Assembly (NCBI RefSeq): GCF_019669905.1
Contig: NZ_AP019777.1
Span: 1,426,001-1,490,000, forward strand
From: Methylomonas koyamae
GTDB taxonomy: Bacteria > Pseudomonadota > Gammaproteobacteria > Methylococcales > Methylomonadaceae
Length of the DNA stretch: 64,000 nt
Reading direction: 5' to 3'
Notes under the pieces: model-generated
Database searches by the model: none
Seen by the model: the letters and a program-made list of their open reading frames with translations, nothing else
What the model was told of the DNA's origin: nothing
Program-made: the position numbers and the translations under genes
Part shown: piece after piece, positions 33,993 to 43,204 of the stretch
How positions within the stretch are numbered: the stretch's first letter is position 1
Layout: every line of letters starts with the position of its first letter

Positions 33993-36269
33993 TTACTTTT
34001 TCAAGGCCTTAGCGAACGCCGAGCTCATCGAGTTCTGTAAAGCAGGTTGCGGCTTCGGTTTCTGATTATGCTTGGTTGTCTTTTCGCTACGCACGAAGTC
34101 GCTGCTATCTATGTCTTTTTTCATGCTCAATGAGATGCGCTGGCGGGCAACGTCGACTTCCAGTACCCGCACTTTCACAGTATCGCCGGCTTTGACGACA
34201 CTGCGCGGATCTTTGACGAACTCGTCAGCTAAATGGGAAATATGTACCAGCCCGTCCTGATGTACGCCAATGTCGACAAAGGCGCCGAAGTTGGCGACAT
34301 TGGTTACCACCCCTTCCAGACTCATACCGGGCAGTAGGTCGGTGATCTTTTCCACGCCTTCCTTAAATTGAGCGCTTTTGAATTCCGGCCTCGGATCGCG
34401 TCCAGGTTTTTCCAGTTCCTGCAGAATATCGCTGACGGTCGGTAAGCCGAAGTCGGCATTGGTGTAGTTTGCCGGATTCAGGCCGCGTAGGAATTGGCTT
34501 TGGCCGATCAAGTCCCGGATCGATTTTCCGGTGTCGTCCAAAATAGCGTTGACTACTGGATAGGCTTCCGGATGCACCGCCGAGGCGTCCAGCGGATTGT
34601 CGCCGTTCATGATCCGTAAAAATCCTGCAGCTTGCTCGAATGCCTTGTCGCCCAAGCGCGGCACTTTTTTCAATTGGCTGCGGTTAGCGAATGGGCCGTT
34701 GGCGTTGCGAAATGCCACAATATTTTCGCTGATAGTGCCGTTCAGTCCGGAAACTTGTTTCAACAATGCGGCAGACGCGGTATTGACGTCGACGCCGACC
34801 GCGTTAACGCAGTCTTCGACTACAGTATCGAGCATGCGCGCCAAATGCGATTGGTTAACATCGTGCTGGTATTGGCCAACGCCGATGGATTTGGGGTCGA
34901 TTTTAACCAACTCCGCCAATGGATCTTGTAACCGGCGCGCAATCGATACCGCGCCGCGTAGCGAAACGTCGAGGTTGGGAAATTCCTTGGCTGCTAGTTC
35001 CGAAGCGGAATATACCGAGGCGCCGGCCTCGGACACGACGATTTTCTGGAAATGCAATTCCGGGTGGCTTTTGATTAAATCGGCTACCAGTTGATCGGTT
35101 TCTCGCGAAGCGGTCCCGTTGCCGATGCTGACCAACTGCACGTTGTGTTGTGCTATCAGCTTGGCCAGCGCCGCTATCGATTGGTCCCATTGGTTTTTGG
35201 GTTGGTGCGGATAAACGGTGTCGGTGGCCAACAATTTACCGGTCGGGTCGACAACGGCAACTTTTACGCCGGTGCGAATACCGGGATCCAACCCCATCGT
35301 GGTTTTTGGGCCGGCCGGTGCTGCCAGCAACAAATCGCGCAGATTGCCGGCAAAGACTTTTATGGCTTCGTGCTCCGCGGCTTCCCGCAGGCGCAGCTTC
35401 AAATCCATATCGATCCGGGTAAACAATTTGATTTTCCAGGCGAATCGAGCGGTCTCTGCCAACCAGGCGTCGGCGGGTTTAGCGGTGTCGCTGACCTGTA
35501 GACGGCGGCAGACGAACTGGGTGCAAAGCTGGTGTTCGTCTTGGTCTTGCTCGGCCGGTTTCAGCGTAAGTGTTAGTAGATCTTCGTTTCGGCCGCGGAA
35601 CAGCGCCAAGGCCCGGTGGGACGGAATTTTATTGATCGCTTCGCTGTAATCGAAATAATCTTTAAATTTGGCGGCTTCGGTTTCTTTGCCCGATACGACG
35701 TTGGCGTGCAGGATGCCTTTATTCCAGATGCGTTCGCGCAGTTCGGCCAGTAACTCGGCATCTTCCGAGATTCGTTCCATAACGATTTGGCGTGCGCCAT
35801 CCAAAGCGGCTGCTACATCCGGAACGCCTTTTTCCGGATCGATGTAAGTGGCGGCGGCTTGCTCCGGAATCAAATCGCGGTTTTGCAACAGGGCGTCCGC
35901 TAATGGCTCCAGTCCTGCCTCTCGGGCTATTTGTGCTTTGGTGCGGCGTTTGGGTTTGTAAGGCAGATATAAGTCTTCCAGCAGCGTTTTAGTGTCGGCA
36001 TCCCGAATCGATTGTTCCAATTCGGGCGTCAGTTTGCCTTGGGAGCGGATGCTGTCGAGAATGGAGTCGCGGCGGTCGTTGAGCTCCCGTAGGTAAACCA
36101 AGCGTTCTTCCAGATTTCTTAGTTGGGTATCGTCCAAGCCGCTAGTGACTTCTTTACGGTAACGGGCGATGAACGGAACGGTGGCGCCTTCGTCCAGCAA
36201 AGCGGCGGCGGCGGCGACTTGTTGCGGTTTTACGGAGAGTTCTGCGGCGATAACTTGGATGACATCCAT
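33993..36269 (-). CDS. tex: Tex family transcription accessory protein with S1 RNA-binding domain
   Basis: This 758-residue Tex protein has the full family architecture. The N-terminal region has [29 protein letters not shown], the YqgF-like part has [18 protein letters not shown], and the helix-hairpin-helix part includes [15 protein letters not shown]. The S1 domain is at the end ([37 protein letters not shown]). The C-terminus is basic, as usual. Tex binds nucleic acid and influences transcription; it is a housekeeping gene. Length is typical. Confidence 0.95.
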   Translation of the reverse strand: MDVIQVIAAELSVKPQQVAAAAALLDEGATVPFIARYRKEVTSGLDDTQLRNLEERLVYLRELNDRRDSILDSIRSQGKLTPELEQSIRDADTKTLLEDLYLPYKPKRRTKAQIAREAGLEPLADALLQNRDLIPEQAAATYIDPEKGVPDVAAALDGARQIVMERISEDAELLAELRERIWNKGILHANVVSGKETEAAKFKDYFDYSEAINKIPSHRALALFRGRNEDLLTLTLKPAEQDQDEHQLCTQFVCRRLQVSDTAKPADAWLAETARFAWKIKLFTRIDMDLKLRLREAAEHEAIKVFAGNLRDLLLAAPAGPKTTMGLDPGIRTGVKVAVVDPTGKLLATDTVYPHQPKNQWDQSIAALAKLIAQHNVQLVSIGNGTASRETDQLVADLIKSHPELHFQKIVVSEAGASVYSASELAAKEFPNLDVSLRGAVSIARRLQDPLAELVKIDPKSIGVGQYQHDVNQSHLARMLDTVVEDCVNAVGVDVNTASAALLKQVSGLNGTISENIVAFRNANGPFANRSQLKKVPRLGDKAFEQAAGFLRIMNGDNPLDASAVHPEAYPVVNAILDDTGKSIRDLIGQSQFLRGLNPANYTNADFGLPTVSDILQELEKPGRDPRPEFKSAQFKEGVEKITDLLPGMSLEGVVTNVANFGAFVDIGVHQDGLVHISHLADEFVKDPRSVVKAGDTVKVRVLEVDVARQRISLSMKKDIDSSDFVRSEKTTKHNQKPKPQPALQNSMSSAFAKALKK

Positions 36270-36356
36270 CAGTGTTTTACTCGATTAGGTAAAACCGATG
36301 ATTTTATCGTAGCGGTAGCGGATGAAAAAGCTGTGCAGGAGGAAAATGGCAGGCAT

Positions 36357-36388
36357 AAAAAAGCGCCAGTTGCTGAGCAACTGGCGCT
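36357..36388 (-). terminator. Rho-independent terminator for the small membrane-protein gene
   Basis: An AGCGCCAGTTGC stem with a three-base loop pairs with GCAACTGGCGCT. Read on the minus strand, it ends in a run of T (A run at 36357-36361 on the + strand), about 20 bp after the stop of the gene at 36409. Confidence 0.92.
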
Positions 36389-36408
36389 TGAAGTCTAAAG
36401 CAAATTAA

Positions 36409-36606
36409 TTATTTTGCTTGGCTCAGTACGTCGTTGTTGAAATCTTTATGCTTAGCCAAAACTTGAGCTTCAGCAGCAGCACTGGTTTCACCGCTGTATT
36501 TCAAGTGTTTGGTTTCGTCTTGTTTCAACATTACGACGCCGGCAATAGCGATCGCAGTAACAACAGCAACTACGGTAAAGGTATTGTCTTTTTCTTGTTC
36601 AGCCAT
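36409..36606 (-). CDS. Small membrane protein of unknown function
   Basis: This 65-residue protein has one probable membrane helix (FTVVAVVTAIAIAGVVML, about 10-27) between a charged MAEQEKDN start and a soluble, Ala/Lys/Glu-rich tail (SAAAEAQVLAKHKDFNNDVLSQAK). I do not recognise the family. AGATGAGGATTAGAAAATGG on the minus strand gives a ribosome site before the ATG, and a strong terminator follows. Expression as a single-gene unit is likely. Confidence 0.7.
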   Translation of the reverse strand: MAEQEKDNTFTVVAVVTAIAIAGVVMLKQDETKHLKYSGETSAAAEAQVLAKHKDFNNDVLSQAK

Positions 36607-36633
36607 TTTCTAATCCTCATCTTGTTGTTGTAA

Positions 36634-37008
36634 TAATTAGCCCTAAACAGGGGCAACTCGAGTTGTATGTCGAATTTAGTATTATTGTTAGTCGACGGGG
36701 CATTTTTTACACTTAAATTTGTTTTGTGTCAAAACAATATTTTTCTGCGGCAAAATTTTTGTGCGGTATCAGCGGATTTAGCGCATTCCAAGCCGGTTTC
36801 GATGGTCCAGTGGGCGCAGTGAATCGATTCGGTGATCGGGGCGAGGGCAATTCAAGGCCGGGATTTCCACGCGACATTCGGCGAATCGAGACCGTTGTTT
36901 CATTATTGCTATCCGGGATCGCATGTTAGCATTAGTTCCTTACGTCACAACGGCATCGAGTCTGTCGGCCGGTGCTTAATTTCCAGCAGAACATTGAAGG
37001 ACGAAACA
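36634..37008. other. Intergenic region without a recognisable gene
   Basis: This 375-bp interval separates the small membrane-protein gene from the sirB2-like gene. An open frame runs through it into sirB2, but its codons lack conserved features and it has no ribosome site before 36995. An AT-rich stretch at 36690-36760 may carry promoters for both divergent genes. No repeat or RNA was seen. Confidence 0.5.
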
Positions 37009-37371
37009 GTGGTCAAACATTTACATTTGCTTTTAGCGGCATTGGTAGCAGTCAGTTTTATCGCCAGAGTGCTTGCGGCACAGGTCAAGCCCGAATTATT
37101 ACAGCGTCCGTTATTAAAGATCGCTCCGCACGCGTTGGCTAGCCTATTGCTGATTAGCGGCATCGTTCTGGTGTTTCAAGGCGGTTGGTTGGCCGGGAGT
37201 TTTGGCTGGATTGTCGCCAAAGTGCTGGCGCTACCGGTTTTTATCGGGCTGGGAATGGTTGCGATTCGGCAAAGTGGGCAGCAACGTTGGTTGGCATTTT
37301 CCGGCGCAATGCTGGTTTTGTTTTATATCGCCGGGGTGGCTGTGCATAAGCAGGCGTTTTTCTTTTTATGA
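37009..37371 (+). CDS. SirB2-like inner-membrane protein
   Basis: This 120-residue protein starts at GTG 37009, with GAAGGA at 36995-37000. A longer frame back to 36832 exists, but its first 59 residues are not family-like. Four hydrophobic helices are visible (HLLLAALVAVSFIARVL, PHALASLLLISGIVLVF, GWIVAKVLALPVFIGLGM, AFSGAMLVLFYIAGVAV), matching the SirB2 family of invasion-gene expression up-regulators, whose biochemical role is unclear. It reads alone, and rlpA follows after about 160 bp. Confidence 0.8.
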   Translation: MVKHLHLLLAALVAVSFIARVLAAQVKPELLQRPLLKIAPHALASLLLISGIVLVFQGGWLAGSFGWIVAKVLALPVFIGLGMVAIRQSGQQRWLAFSGAMLVLFYIAGVAVHKQAFFFL

Positions 37372-37424
37372 AGTTATTTAATATCAAGCTTTTAGGATGA
37401 TTTTGTGGCGCGTGAAAATAAGTC

Positions 37425-37507
37425 TTGACAGGAGAAAAATACTGAGCACTAACGAAAAAAGCTTGTCATGCCACACCTGTTGGGTTAGTCTCTGAACCTC
37501 CTGTCAA
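37425..37507 (+). other. Perfect 10-bp inverted repeat in the leader of the rlpA-like gene
   Basis: TTGACAGGAG at 37425-37434 and CTCCTGTCAA at 37498-37507 are exact complements, 63 bp apart. The right arm ends about 10 bases before the AAGGAGG ribosome site of the rlpA-like gene. In RNA, the arms would close a long stem around the intervening segment. It may be a regulatory leader or paired operator sites. No known riboswitch class was matched by eye. Confidence 0.5.
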
Positions 37508-37529
37508 TACTTAACGAAAGGAGGGTAGG

Positions 37530-37934
37530 ATGCGAAATGCGAAACGGATAGCCTTTTTAACGCTATCAGCTAGCCTAGCGTCTGTTTGCTCTGTTAGTTA
37601 TGCGAAAACAGAGAAGCACGGTTTGCTTTCCATTGAACAAAGTGGCATTGCGTCGTACTACAGCGACAAAATGCATGGTCAGCGGACAGCGAACGGTGAG
37701 GTTTACGATAAAAATGCGCTTACAGCGGCGCACCCATCGTTGCCTTTCGGTTCGTTGGTACGAGTTGTTAACTTGTCCAACAACCGTAGTGTAGAACTAC
37801 GCATTAATAGCCGGGCGGGGCACCGTAACAGGCGACTGTTGGATGTGTCCAAGCAGGCTGCAAAAGAGCTTGGCTTCGTGCAGGCCGGCTTAGCTAAAGT
37901 GAAGCTGGAAGTATTACGTTTCGGCGACGCTTAG
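37530..37934 (+). CDS. RlpA-like septal ring lytic transglycosylase family protein, catalytic Asp replaced
   Basis: This 134-residue protein has a signal peptide (MRNAKRIAFLTLSASLASVCSVSYA) and a double-psi beta-barrel: GIASYYSDKMHGQRTANGEVYDKNALTAAHPSLPFGSLVRVVNL. The family catalytic set in RlpA is Glu, His and Asp. Glu57 (in NGEVYD) and His68 (in AAHPSLPFG) are present, but the usual VxINDRGPF is RINSRAGHR here, with Ser94 in place of Asp. It has no lipobox Cys and no SPOR domain. It may bind glycans without cleaving them. A strong AAGGAGG ribosome site precedes the ATG. Confidence 0.82.
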   Translation: MRNAKRIAFLTLSASLASVCSVSYAKTEKHGLLSIEQSGIASYYSDKMHGQRTANGEVYDKNALTAAHPSLPFGSLVRVVNLSNNRSVELRINSRAGHRNRRLLDVSKQAAKELGFVQAGLAKVKLEVLRFGDA

Positions 37935-37947
37935 TTGTTCAAATTCC

Positions 37948-37981
37948 CTGCTACCCGAGCAGCTTTGCTGCCGGGTAGCAG
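37948..37981. terminator. Bidirectional terminator-like stem-loop between rlpA-like gene and purD
   Basis: CTGCTACCC pairs with GGGTAGCAG around a loop that itself contains CAGC/GCTG. It lies 14 bp after the rlpA-like stop and 22 bp before the purD stop (minus strand), so it can serve both converging genes. The flanking T runs are weak. Confidence 0.65.
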
Positions 37982-38002
37982 GCTATCCTAATTTATTACC
38001 GG

Positions 38003-39289
38003 CTAGTTTTCCGTACTGCGAATTGCTTTAAAACCAATATCGTCCCGGTAATATACGTCCTGCCAGTCAATTTCATGAGTCAAGGCATAGGCTTTACGCT
38101 GGGCTTCCGCTATATCTGCACCTAAAGCGCATGCGCATAGCACTCTACCTCCGGCCGTGACGACTTTCTGGCCTTCCATCTTTGTGCCGGCGTGAAATAC
38201 TTTCGAATCGGCGGTGTTTTCAGTTGGCAAGCCATTGATCGGATGGCCTTTGGCATAAGCGTCGGGATATCCGCCTGCGGCTAACACGACACCTAAAGCC
38301 ACGCGTTGGTCCCATTCGGTATCGATTCTATCCAGGGTTTTCTGTAATGCCGCCTGGCACAGTTCGACCAGATCGCTTTTCAAACGCATCATGATCGGCT
38401 GTGTTTCCGGGTCGCCAAACCTGCAGTTGTATTCCAGTACCTTGATTGTGCCGTTTTTGCCGATCATCAGACCCGCATAAAGGAAGCCGGTATATTCGTT
38501 GCCGTCTTCGCGCATGCCGCGTAGCGTCGGCATGATGACTTCGTCCATAACTCGCCGGTGGATTTCCGGAGTAACCACCGGAGCCGGAGAATAAGCGCCC
38601 ATGCCGCCGGTATTCGGTCCTTGGTCGCCGTTATCGCGGGCTTTGTGGTCTTGCGATGTTGCCATAGCCAGCGCGTGTTGCCCGTCGGCGATCACGATAA
38701 AGCTGGCTTCTTCCCCTGCTAAAAACTCCTCGACCACCACTCGATGCCCGGCTTCGCCGAAACTGTTGCCGGATAACATATCCCGTACCGAATCGATCGC
38801 TTGTTCTTCGGTCTGGGCAACGATGACGCCTTTCCCGGCAGCCAAGCCGTCGGCTTTGACCACGATCGGCGCGCCCTGGCTACGAATGTAGGCAATGGCC
38901 TGTTCGGTATCGGTAAAGGTTTGGTAGGCGGCGGTAGGGATGCCGTGGCGGGCCATAAAATCTTTGCAAAACGATTTCGACCCTTCCAATTGCGCCGCTT
39001 TTGCAGTCGGTCCGAAACAGGCTAAGCCGGCGGCTTGGAATTGGTCGACAATGCCCATTACCAGCGGTACTTCCGGGCCGACAATCGTTAAATCGATGGA
39101 GCGTGCCTGGGCGAAGTTCAGCAAACCGGCAATGTCGTCGGCTTGAATGTCGACGTTGTGTATACCGGCTTCCAATGCAGTGCCTGCATTTCCGGGGGCT
39201 ACGAAGACGTGGGTGACTTTTGGGGATTGTTTGGCTTTCCAGGCCAGGGCGTGTTCACGGCCGCCGCTACCGACAATCAGGATTTTCAT
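38003..39289 (-). CDS. purD: Phosphoribosylamine-glycine ligase (GARS)
   Basis: This 428-residue ATP-grasp enzyme makes glycinamide ribonucleotide in purine synthesis. It begins [23 protein letters not shown], with [17 protein letters not shown], the ATP-grasp [16 protein letters not shown] and the [18 protein letters not shown] metal-binding block. The length is normal. It is the last gene of the minus-strand set dusB-fis-purH-purD, 80 bp after purH. Confidence 0.97.
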   Translation of the reverse strand: MKILIVGSGGREHALAWKAKQSPKVTHVFVAPGNAGTALEAGIHNVDIQADDIAGLLNFAQARSIDLTIVGPEVPLVMGIVDQFQAAGLACFGPTAKAAQLEGSKSFCKDFMARHGIPTAAYQTFTDTEQAIAYIRSQGAPIVVKADGLAAGKGVIVAQTEEQAIDSVRDMLSGNSFGEAGHRVVVEEFLAGEEASFIVIADGQHALAMATSQDHKARDNGDQGPNTGGMGAYSPAPVVTPEIHRRVMDEVIMPTLRGMREDGNEYTGFLYAGLMIGKNGTIKVLEYNCRFGDPETQPIMMRLKSDLVELCQAALQKTLDRIDTEWDQRVALGVVLAAGGYPDAYAKGHPINGLPTENTADSKVFHAGTKMEGQKVVTAGGRVLCACALGADIAEAQRKAYALTHEIDWQDVYYRDDIGFKAIRSTEN

Positions 39290-39369
39290 AGGACTTACCG
39301 GAGATCAGTTGGGAAACAGGGCCGCAGTGACCGGCCCATCTCGATACGAATCGGATTCGATGCGGCGCA

Positions 39370-40926
39370 TCAATGCCGAAAATGGCGCATGCCGGTCAAT
39401 ACCATTGCAATATCGTGCTCGTCAGCCGCCGCAATGACTTCGGCGTCGCGCATCGAGCCGCCGGGATGTATCACCGCGGTAATGCCGGCTGCCGCCGCGG
39501 CGTCGATGCCGTCGCGGAAAGGGAAAAAGGCATCGGATGCCATGACCGAACCTGCCACATCCAGGCCCTCGTCCGCCGCTTTAATGCCGGCGATTTTTGC
39601 CGAATAGACCCGGCTCATTTGGCCGGCGCCGATACCGATGGTCCGGCCGTGTTTGCCGTAAACGATAGCGTTGGATTTGACGAATTTGGCAACCTTCCAG
39701 ACGAACAACAAATCGGCCAATTCCTGCGCGGTCGGTGTGCGCTTGCTGACGACTTTCAGATCCGCCGCGGCAATATTGCCGGTATCTTTGTCCTGCACCA
39801 ATAGGCCGCCGCCGACCCGTTTGAAATCCAATTGCGCGCCTGCCGAGTCGTGCCAATAACCGCAGTCCAATATTCGGACATTCGGCTTTTTGGCCAAAGC
39901 GGCTTTCGCCTCGTCAGCGATTGCCGGCGCGATAATGACTTCGACAAACTGGCGGCCGACGATTTCGGCGGCGGTGGTTGGGTCGAGTTCGCGATTGAAG
40001 GCGATGATGCCGCCGAATGCCGAGGTAGGATCGGTTGCGTAGGCCAGATTGTAAGCGTCGTAAATATCGGTTCCGACTGCCACGCCGCAGGGATTGGCGT
40101 GTTTGACGATCACGCAGGCCGGTTCGGAAAACGCTTTTACGCATTCCAAGGCGGCATCGGCGTCGGCGATGTTGTTGTAAGACAATTCCTTGCCTTGTAG
40201 TTGTCTTGCCGCGGCGATGCTGCCGGCAGGCGGCGTCTTTTCTCGATAAAACGCAGCGTTCTGATGCGGATTTTCGCCATAACGCATGGTTTGTAAGCGG
40301 TGAAATTGCAGATTGAGTGTCTCCGGAAAACCGCTGTCCAGTATTTTTCCTAAATAAGCCGAGATCGCGGTGTCGTAGCGGGCAGTGTGTTCGAAGCTTT
40401 TCAAGGCCAGTTTGAAGCGGCGCTCGTGGCTCAGGCTTGCGTTACCGGTTTGCAGTTCTTCCAAAATAGCTGCGTAGTCGGCCGGATCGACCACAATTGC
40501 AACATCGGCATGGTTTTTTGCGGCGGCGCGGATCATGGTCGGGCCACCAATGTCGATGTTTTCGATCGCGGTCTCCAAATCGCAATCCGGCTTGGCGATG
40601 GCTTGTTCGAAGGGGTAAAGATTGACGACGACCATGTCGATAGGTCGGATAGCGTTTGCTGCCATCACCGCGTCATCGATTCCGCGGCGGCCCAAGATGC
40701 CGCCGTGCACTTTTGGATGCAGGGTTTTCACCCGGCCGTCCATCATTTCCGGAAAACCCGTGTAATCCGATACTTCGGTGACGGCTATATTATGTTCGGC
40801 CAGCAATTTCGCGGTACCGCCGGTGGAGAGCAATTCGATTCCCAGGCTGTTCAGGCCGCGGCAAAACTCGAGAATGCCGGTTTTATCGGAGACGCTGACC
40901 AACGCACGGGTCACTTTTTTGTTCAT
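39370..40926 (-). CDS. purH: Bifunctional AICAR formyltransferase/IMP cyclohydrolase
   Basis: This 518-residue enzyme performs the last two steps of IMP synthesis. The IMP cyclohydrolase half starts [19 protein letters not shown] and contains [14 protein letters not shown] and [22 protein letters not shown]. The formyltransferase half has [13 protein letters not shown] ([14 protein letters not shown]), [13 protein letters not shown] with the catalytic Lys-His, and [15 protein letters not shown]. Gene order next to fis and purD is the common gammaproteobacterial arrangement. Confidence 0.97.
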   Translation of the reverse strand: MNKKVTRALVSVSDKTGILEFCRGLNSLGIELLSTGGTAKLLAEHNIAVTEVSDYTGFPEMMDGRVKTLHPKVHGGILGRRGIDDAVMAANAIRPIDMVVVNLYPFEQAIAKPDCDLETAIENIDIGGPTMIRAAAKNHADVAIVVDPADYAAILEELQTGNASLSHERRFKLALKSFEHTARYDTAISAYLGKILDSGFPETLNLQFHRLQTMRYGENPHQNAAFYREKTPPAGSIAAARQLQGKELSYNNIADADAALECVKAFSEPACVIVKHANPCGVAVGTDIYDAYNLAYATDPTSAFGGIIAFNRELDPTTAAEIVGRQFVEVIIAPAIADEAKAALAKKPNVRILDCGYWHDSAGAQLDFKRVGGGLLVQDKDTGNIAAADLKVVSKRTPTAQELADLLFVWKVAKFVKSNAIVYGKHGRTIGIGAGQMSRVYSAKIAGIKAADEGLDVAGSVMASDAFFPFRDGIDAAAAAGITAVIHPGGSMRDAEVIAAADEHDIAMVLTGMRHFRH

Positions 40927-40956
40927 GCAAACCTCAAAAAAGGAAAAAAGAAGATG

Positions 40957-41220
40957 TTAACTGATGCCGTAATGGTCGAGCTTTTTGCGCAGGGTGCTGC
41001 GGCTCAGACCCAGAATAATTGCGGCTTTGCTTTGGTTGAAATCGCAATGTTTCAGTGTGGTTTCCAGTAGCGGCTTTTCGACTTCGGCTAAGACTAAATG
41101 GTATAAACCGGAGGAATCGTGACCGTTAAGGTGTTTGAAATACTCTTCGACGCAATCGCGGACATGGTCGGACAGGGTGCGGTCGCTACCGGCATCTGTG
41201 GGGGAAGGTGGTGTTACCAT
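40957..41220 (-). CDS. fis: Fis family nucleoid/transcription factor
   Basis: This 87-residue protein matches Fis in size and C-terminal helix-turn-helix (TTLKHCDFNQSKAAIILGLSRSTLRKKLDHYGI, about 54-86). Fis bends DNA and governs growth-phase expression. The start overlaps the end of dusB by seven bases, the classical dusB-fis coupling. purH follows after about 30 bp. Confidence 0.95.
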   Translation of the reverse strand: MVTPPSPTDAGSDRTLSDHVRDCVEEYFKHLNGHDSSGLYHLVLAEVEKPLLETTLKHCDFNQSKAAIILGLSRSTLRKKLDHYGIS

Positions 41221-42197
41221 CTAGGGGCTCTTGGCGAAATTAGATTGAAAGATGCGTCGACCAGATTGAGTTGTAGCTTGGTATCTTGAGCCCGATTGAT
41301 CGCCGCCTTTTGTGCGGCCGGCAATGCACCTAGGCGATCGAAATACCAACCGATGTGTTTCCGGGCGATTCTAACACCAGTGTCTTTGCCGTAGAAGCTG
41401 TATAAATTTTCCAGGTGCCTGGCGACGACGGTTTTGATTTCGGTCAAACTCAGCCTAATCGGCGCAGAACCCTGCAGGGTTGCGCTAATTTCTCCAAAAA
41501 TCCAGGGCCGGCCTTGGGCGGCGCGACCGATCATCACCGCGTCGGCACCGGTATAGTCCAGGACCTGTTTGGCTTTCTCCGCACTATCGATGTCGCCGTT
41601 GGCGATGATAGGAATCGTGGTTATTTGTTTTACACTTTTGATAGTCTCGTATTCGGCATGGCCTTCGAATTTACAAGCCCGGCTGCGGCCGTGTATGGTG
41701 AGCGCCTGAATTCCGCTTTGCTCGGCTATCCTTGCAATCTGCAAGGCGTTGCGGTTTTGCGGATCCCAGCCGGTCCGAATCTTTAAGGTCACCGGTATCT
41801 CGACCGCGGCGACGACGGCGTCCAGAATCCGAGCGACCAGCGCTTCATCCCTGAGTAGCGCCGACCCCGCTGCCGTCGAGCAGACTTTTTTGGCTGGGCA
41901 GCCCATGTTGATGTCGATGATTTGGGCGCCGCGTTGCTGATTGAGTCGGGCGGCCGCGGCCATTTGTGCCGGGTCGGCCCCCAGAATTTGTACCGAGCGA
42001 AGTCCGGCTTCTGCGGAAAGATCGGCTTTTTTCAGTGTCCGTGGGTGGTTTTGCAGGGTTGTATTGGAAATTAGCATTTCCGACACGACTAAACCGGCGC
42101 CGAATTCGTTACACAATTGCCGGAACGGTTTGTCGGTGATCCCCGCCATCGGGGCCAGAATTACGTTGTTGGGAAGTGGATGTGGGCCGATCTTCAT
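41214..42197 (-). CDS. dusB: tRNA-dihydrouridine synthase B
   Basis: This 327-residue FMN-dependent enzyme reduces uridines in tRNA. It shows NVILAPMAGITDKPFRQLC at the start, IDINMGCPAKKVCSTAAGSALLRD with the catalytic Cys, TLKIRTGWD, LTIHGRSRACKFEGHAEYE and IIANGDIDSAEKAKQVLDYTGADAVMIGRAAQGRPWIF. It heads the minus-strand dusB-fis-purH-purD set. The MITE at 42281 lies about 84 bp upstream of its start, in the probable promoter area. Confidence 0.96.
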   Translation of the reverse strand: MKIGPHPLPNNVILAPMAGITDKPFRQLCNEFGAGLVVSEMLISNTTLQNHPRTLKKADLSAEAGLRSVQILGADPAQMAAAARLNQQRGAQIIDINMGCPAKKVCSTAAGSALLRDEALVARILDAVVAAVEIPVTLKIRTGWDPQNRNALQIARIAEQSGIQALTIHGRSRACKFEGHAEYETIKSVKQITTIPIIANGDIDSAEKAKQVLDYTGADAVMIGRAAQGRPWIFGEISATLQGSAPIRLSLTEIKTVVARHLENLYSFYGKDTGVRIARKHIGWYFDRLGALPAAQKAAINRAQDTKLQLNLVDASFNLISPRAPRW

Positions 42198-42280
42198 GAA
42201 TCGCCGAGCTGACCGAAAAAGGCCGCAAATAATACCTTAAAACACGGCACTCGCGAAATTTGAGGGAATCGACAATATAG

Positions 42281-42410
42281 GGGACCTCTAAAAATAAAAC
42301 AAACTCCTTCTTCCACGGGGAGAAGGTTGGGATGATGGATTTAAAATCAATTGCTTACATCCTTGACTCTATCAATCTCTTGGATCGAGAGTGAATTTTT
42401 AGAGGTTCCC
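42281..42410. mobile_element. 130-bp MITE with IS5-type ends
   Basis: The element begins GGGGACCTCTAAAAAT-like (GGGACCTCTAAAAAT) and ends ATTTTTAGAGGTTCCC, the same terminal sequence as the two full IS5 copies at 48793 and 59076. It is flanked by a 4-bp direct repeat ATAG at 42277-42280 and 42411-42414. It has no coding capacity; the interior carries an imperfect hairpin of CTTCTTCCACGGGG/AGAAGG type. It sits between the divergent dusB and cysC genes and was probably moved in trans by the IS5 transposase. Confidence 0.85.
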
Positions 42411-42556
42411 ATAGGTCATTTCTCGGGGCCAAAGGTTTTTCGGAGGCGGGGCTTGGCGGCGGCGGGGCAATCGCGATTGAAGATTGGAGATAGGTCTGTT
42501 TGTTGGCTTAATCGGGCTGGATCAGTCGGAATTTTTTATGGAGAAAGCGAGTAGTT

Positions 42557-43204
42557 ATGGAAAGCGTGGATAAACATGTGGTTTGGCATCACGCTCGGAT
42601 TAATCGAGCACAAAGAGCGGTCTTGAATGGCCACCGCTCGGCGATTTTGTGGTTCACCGGCTTATCCGGCGCCGGCAAGTCGACATTGGCGCACGCGGTC
42701 GAAGAGCGCTTACACGAGCTTGGCTGCCGTACGTTCGTTTTGGATGGAGACAACGTCAGGCAGGGGCTGTGCGCAGATTTGGGGTTTAGCGATCAAGACC
42801 GCAGAGAAAATATCCGGCGCATCGCCGAGGTTGCCAAATTGATGTTGGAGGCCGGCATCATCACGTTGACGGCGTTTATTTCCCCGTTCCAGGTGGAACG
42901 TCTGCAAGCCAGGCAACTAGTGGCTGCCAACGATTTCATCGAAATTTATTGCAGTTGCGATTTGGCTGTTTGCGAGCAGCGCGATATTAAGGGCCTTTAC
43001 CAAAAAGCCAGGCAGGGAGAAATCAAATGGTTCACCGGAATTTCGTCACCTTATGAAGTCCCGTTGCATCCGGATTTAATCGTAGAAACCGGTCGGGATA
43101 GTTTGGAAGATTGCGTGGACAGAGTCATGGAATTTTTGGCTGTGCGGGAAGTGATCGAGCTTCCAACGACAAGGTCGCTGATCGATGAATATCGACGTTT
43201 TTAA
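42557..43204 (+). CDS. cysC: Adenylylsulfate (APS) kinase
   Basis: This 215-residue kinase phosphorylates APS to PAPS. P-loop GLSGAGKST at 35-43, FVLDGDNVRQGLCADLGFSDQDRRENIRRIAEVAKLM and ISPF are diagnostic. KGLYQKARQGEIKWFTGISSPYE matches the lid region. It is not next to cysN or cysD, so it may supply PAPS for a special purpose such as sulfation, or serve the general pathway from a separate site. The 3' end overlaps the DHH phosphoesterase gene by 20 bp. Confidence 0.95.
   Translation: MESVDKHVVWHHARINRAQRAVLNGHRSAILWFTGLSGAGKSTLAHAVEERLHELGCRTFVLDGDNVRQGLCADLGFSDQDRRENIRRIAEVAKLMLEAGIITLTAFISPFQVERLQARQLVAANDFIEIYCSCDLAVCEQRDIKGLYQKARQGEIKWFTGISSPYEVPLHPDLIVETGRDSLEDCVDRVMEFLAVREVIELPTTRSLIDEYRRF

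Noticed and set aside
36362..36388. Strong palindrome considered as a CRISPR-like or REP repeat
   Set aside because: It is a single copy directly after a gene with a T run on the relevant strand, so it is a terminator.
36832..37008. Upstream extension of the sirB2-like frame
   Set aside because: The added 59 residues lack family features, whereas GTG 37009 has a GAAGGA ribosome site and gives the normal SirB2 length.
39143..41070. Several long plus-strand frames opposite purD and purH
   Set aside because: They are antisense shadows in GC-rich codons of strongly conserved housekeeping genes.
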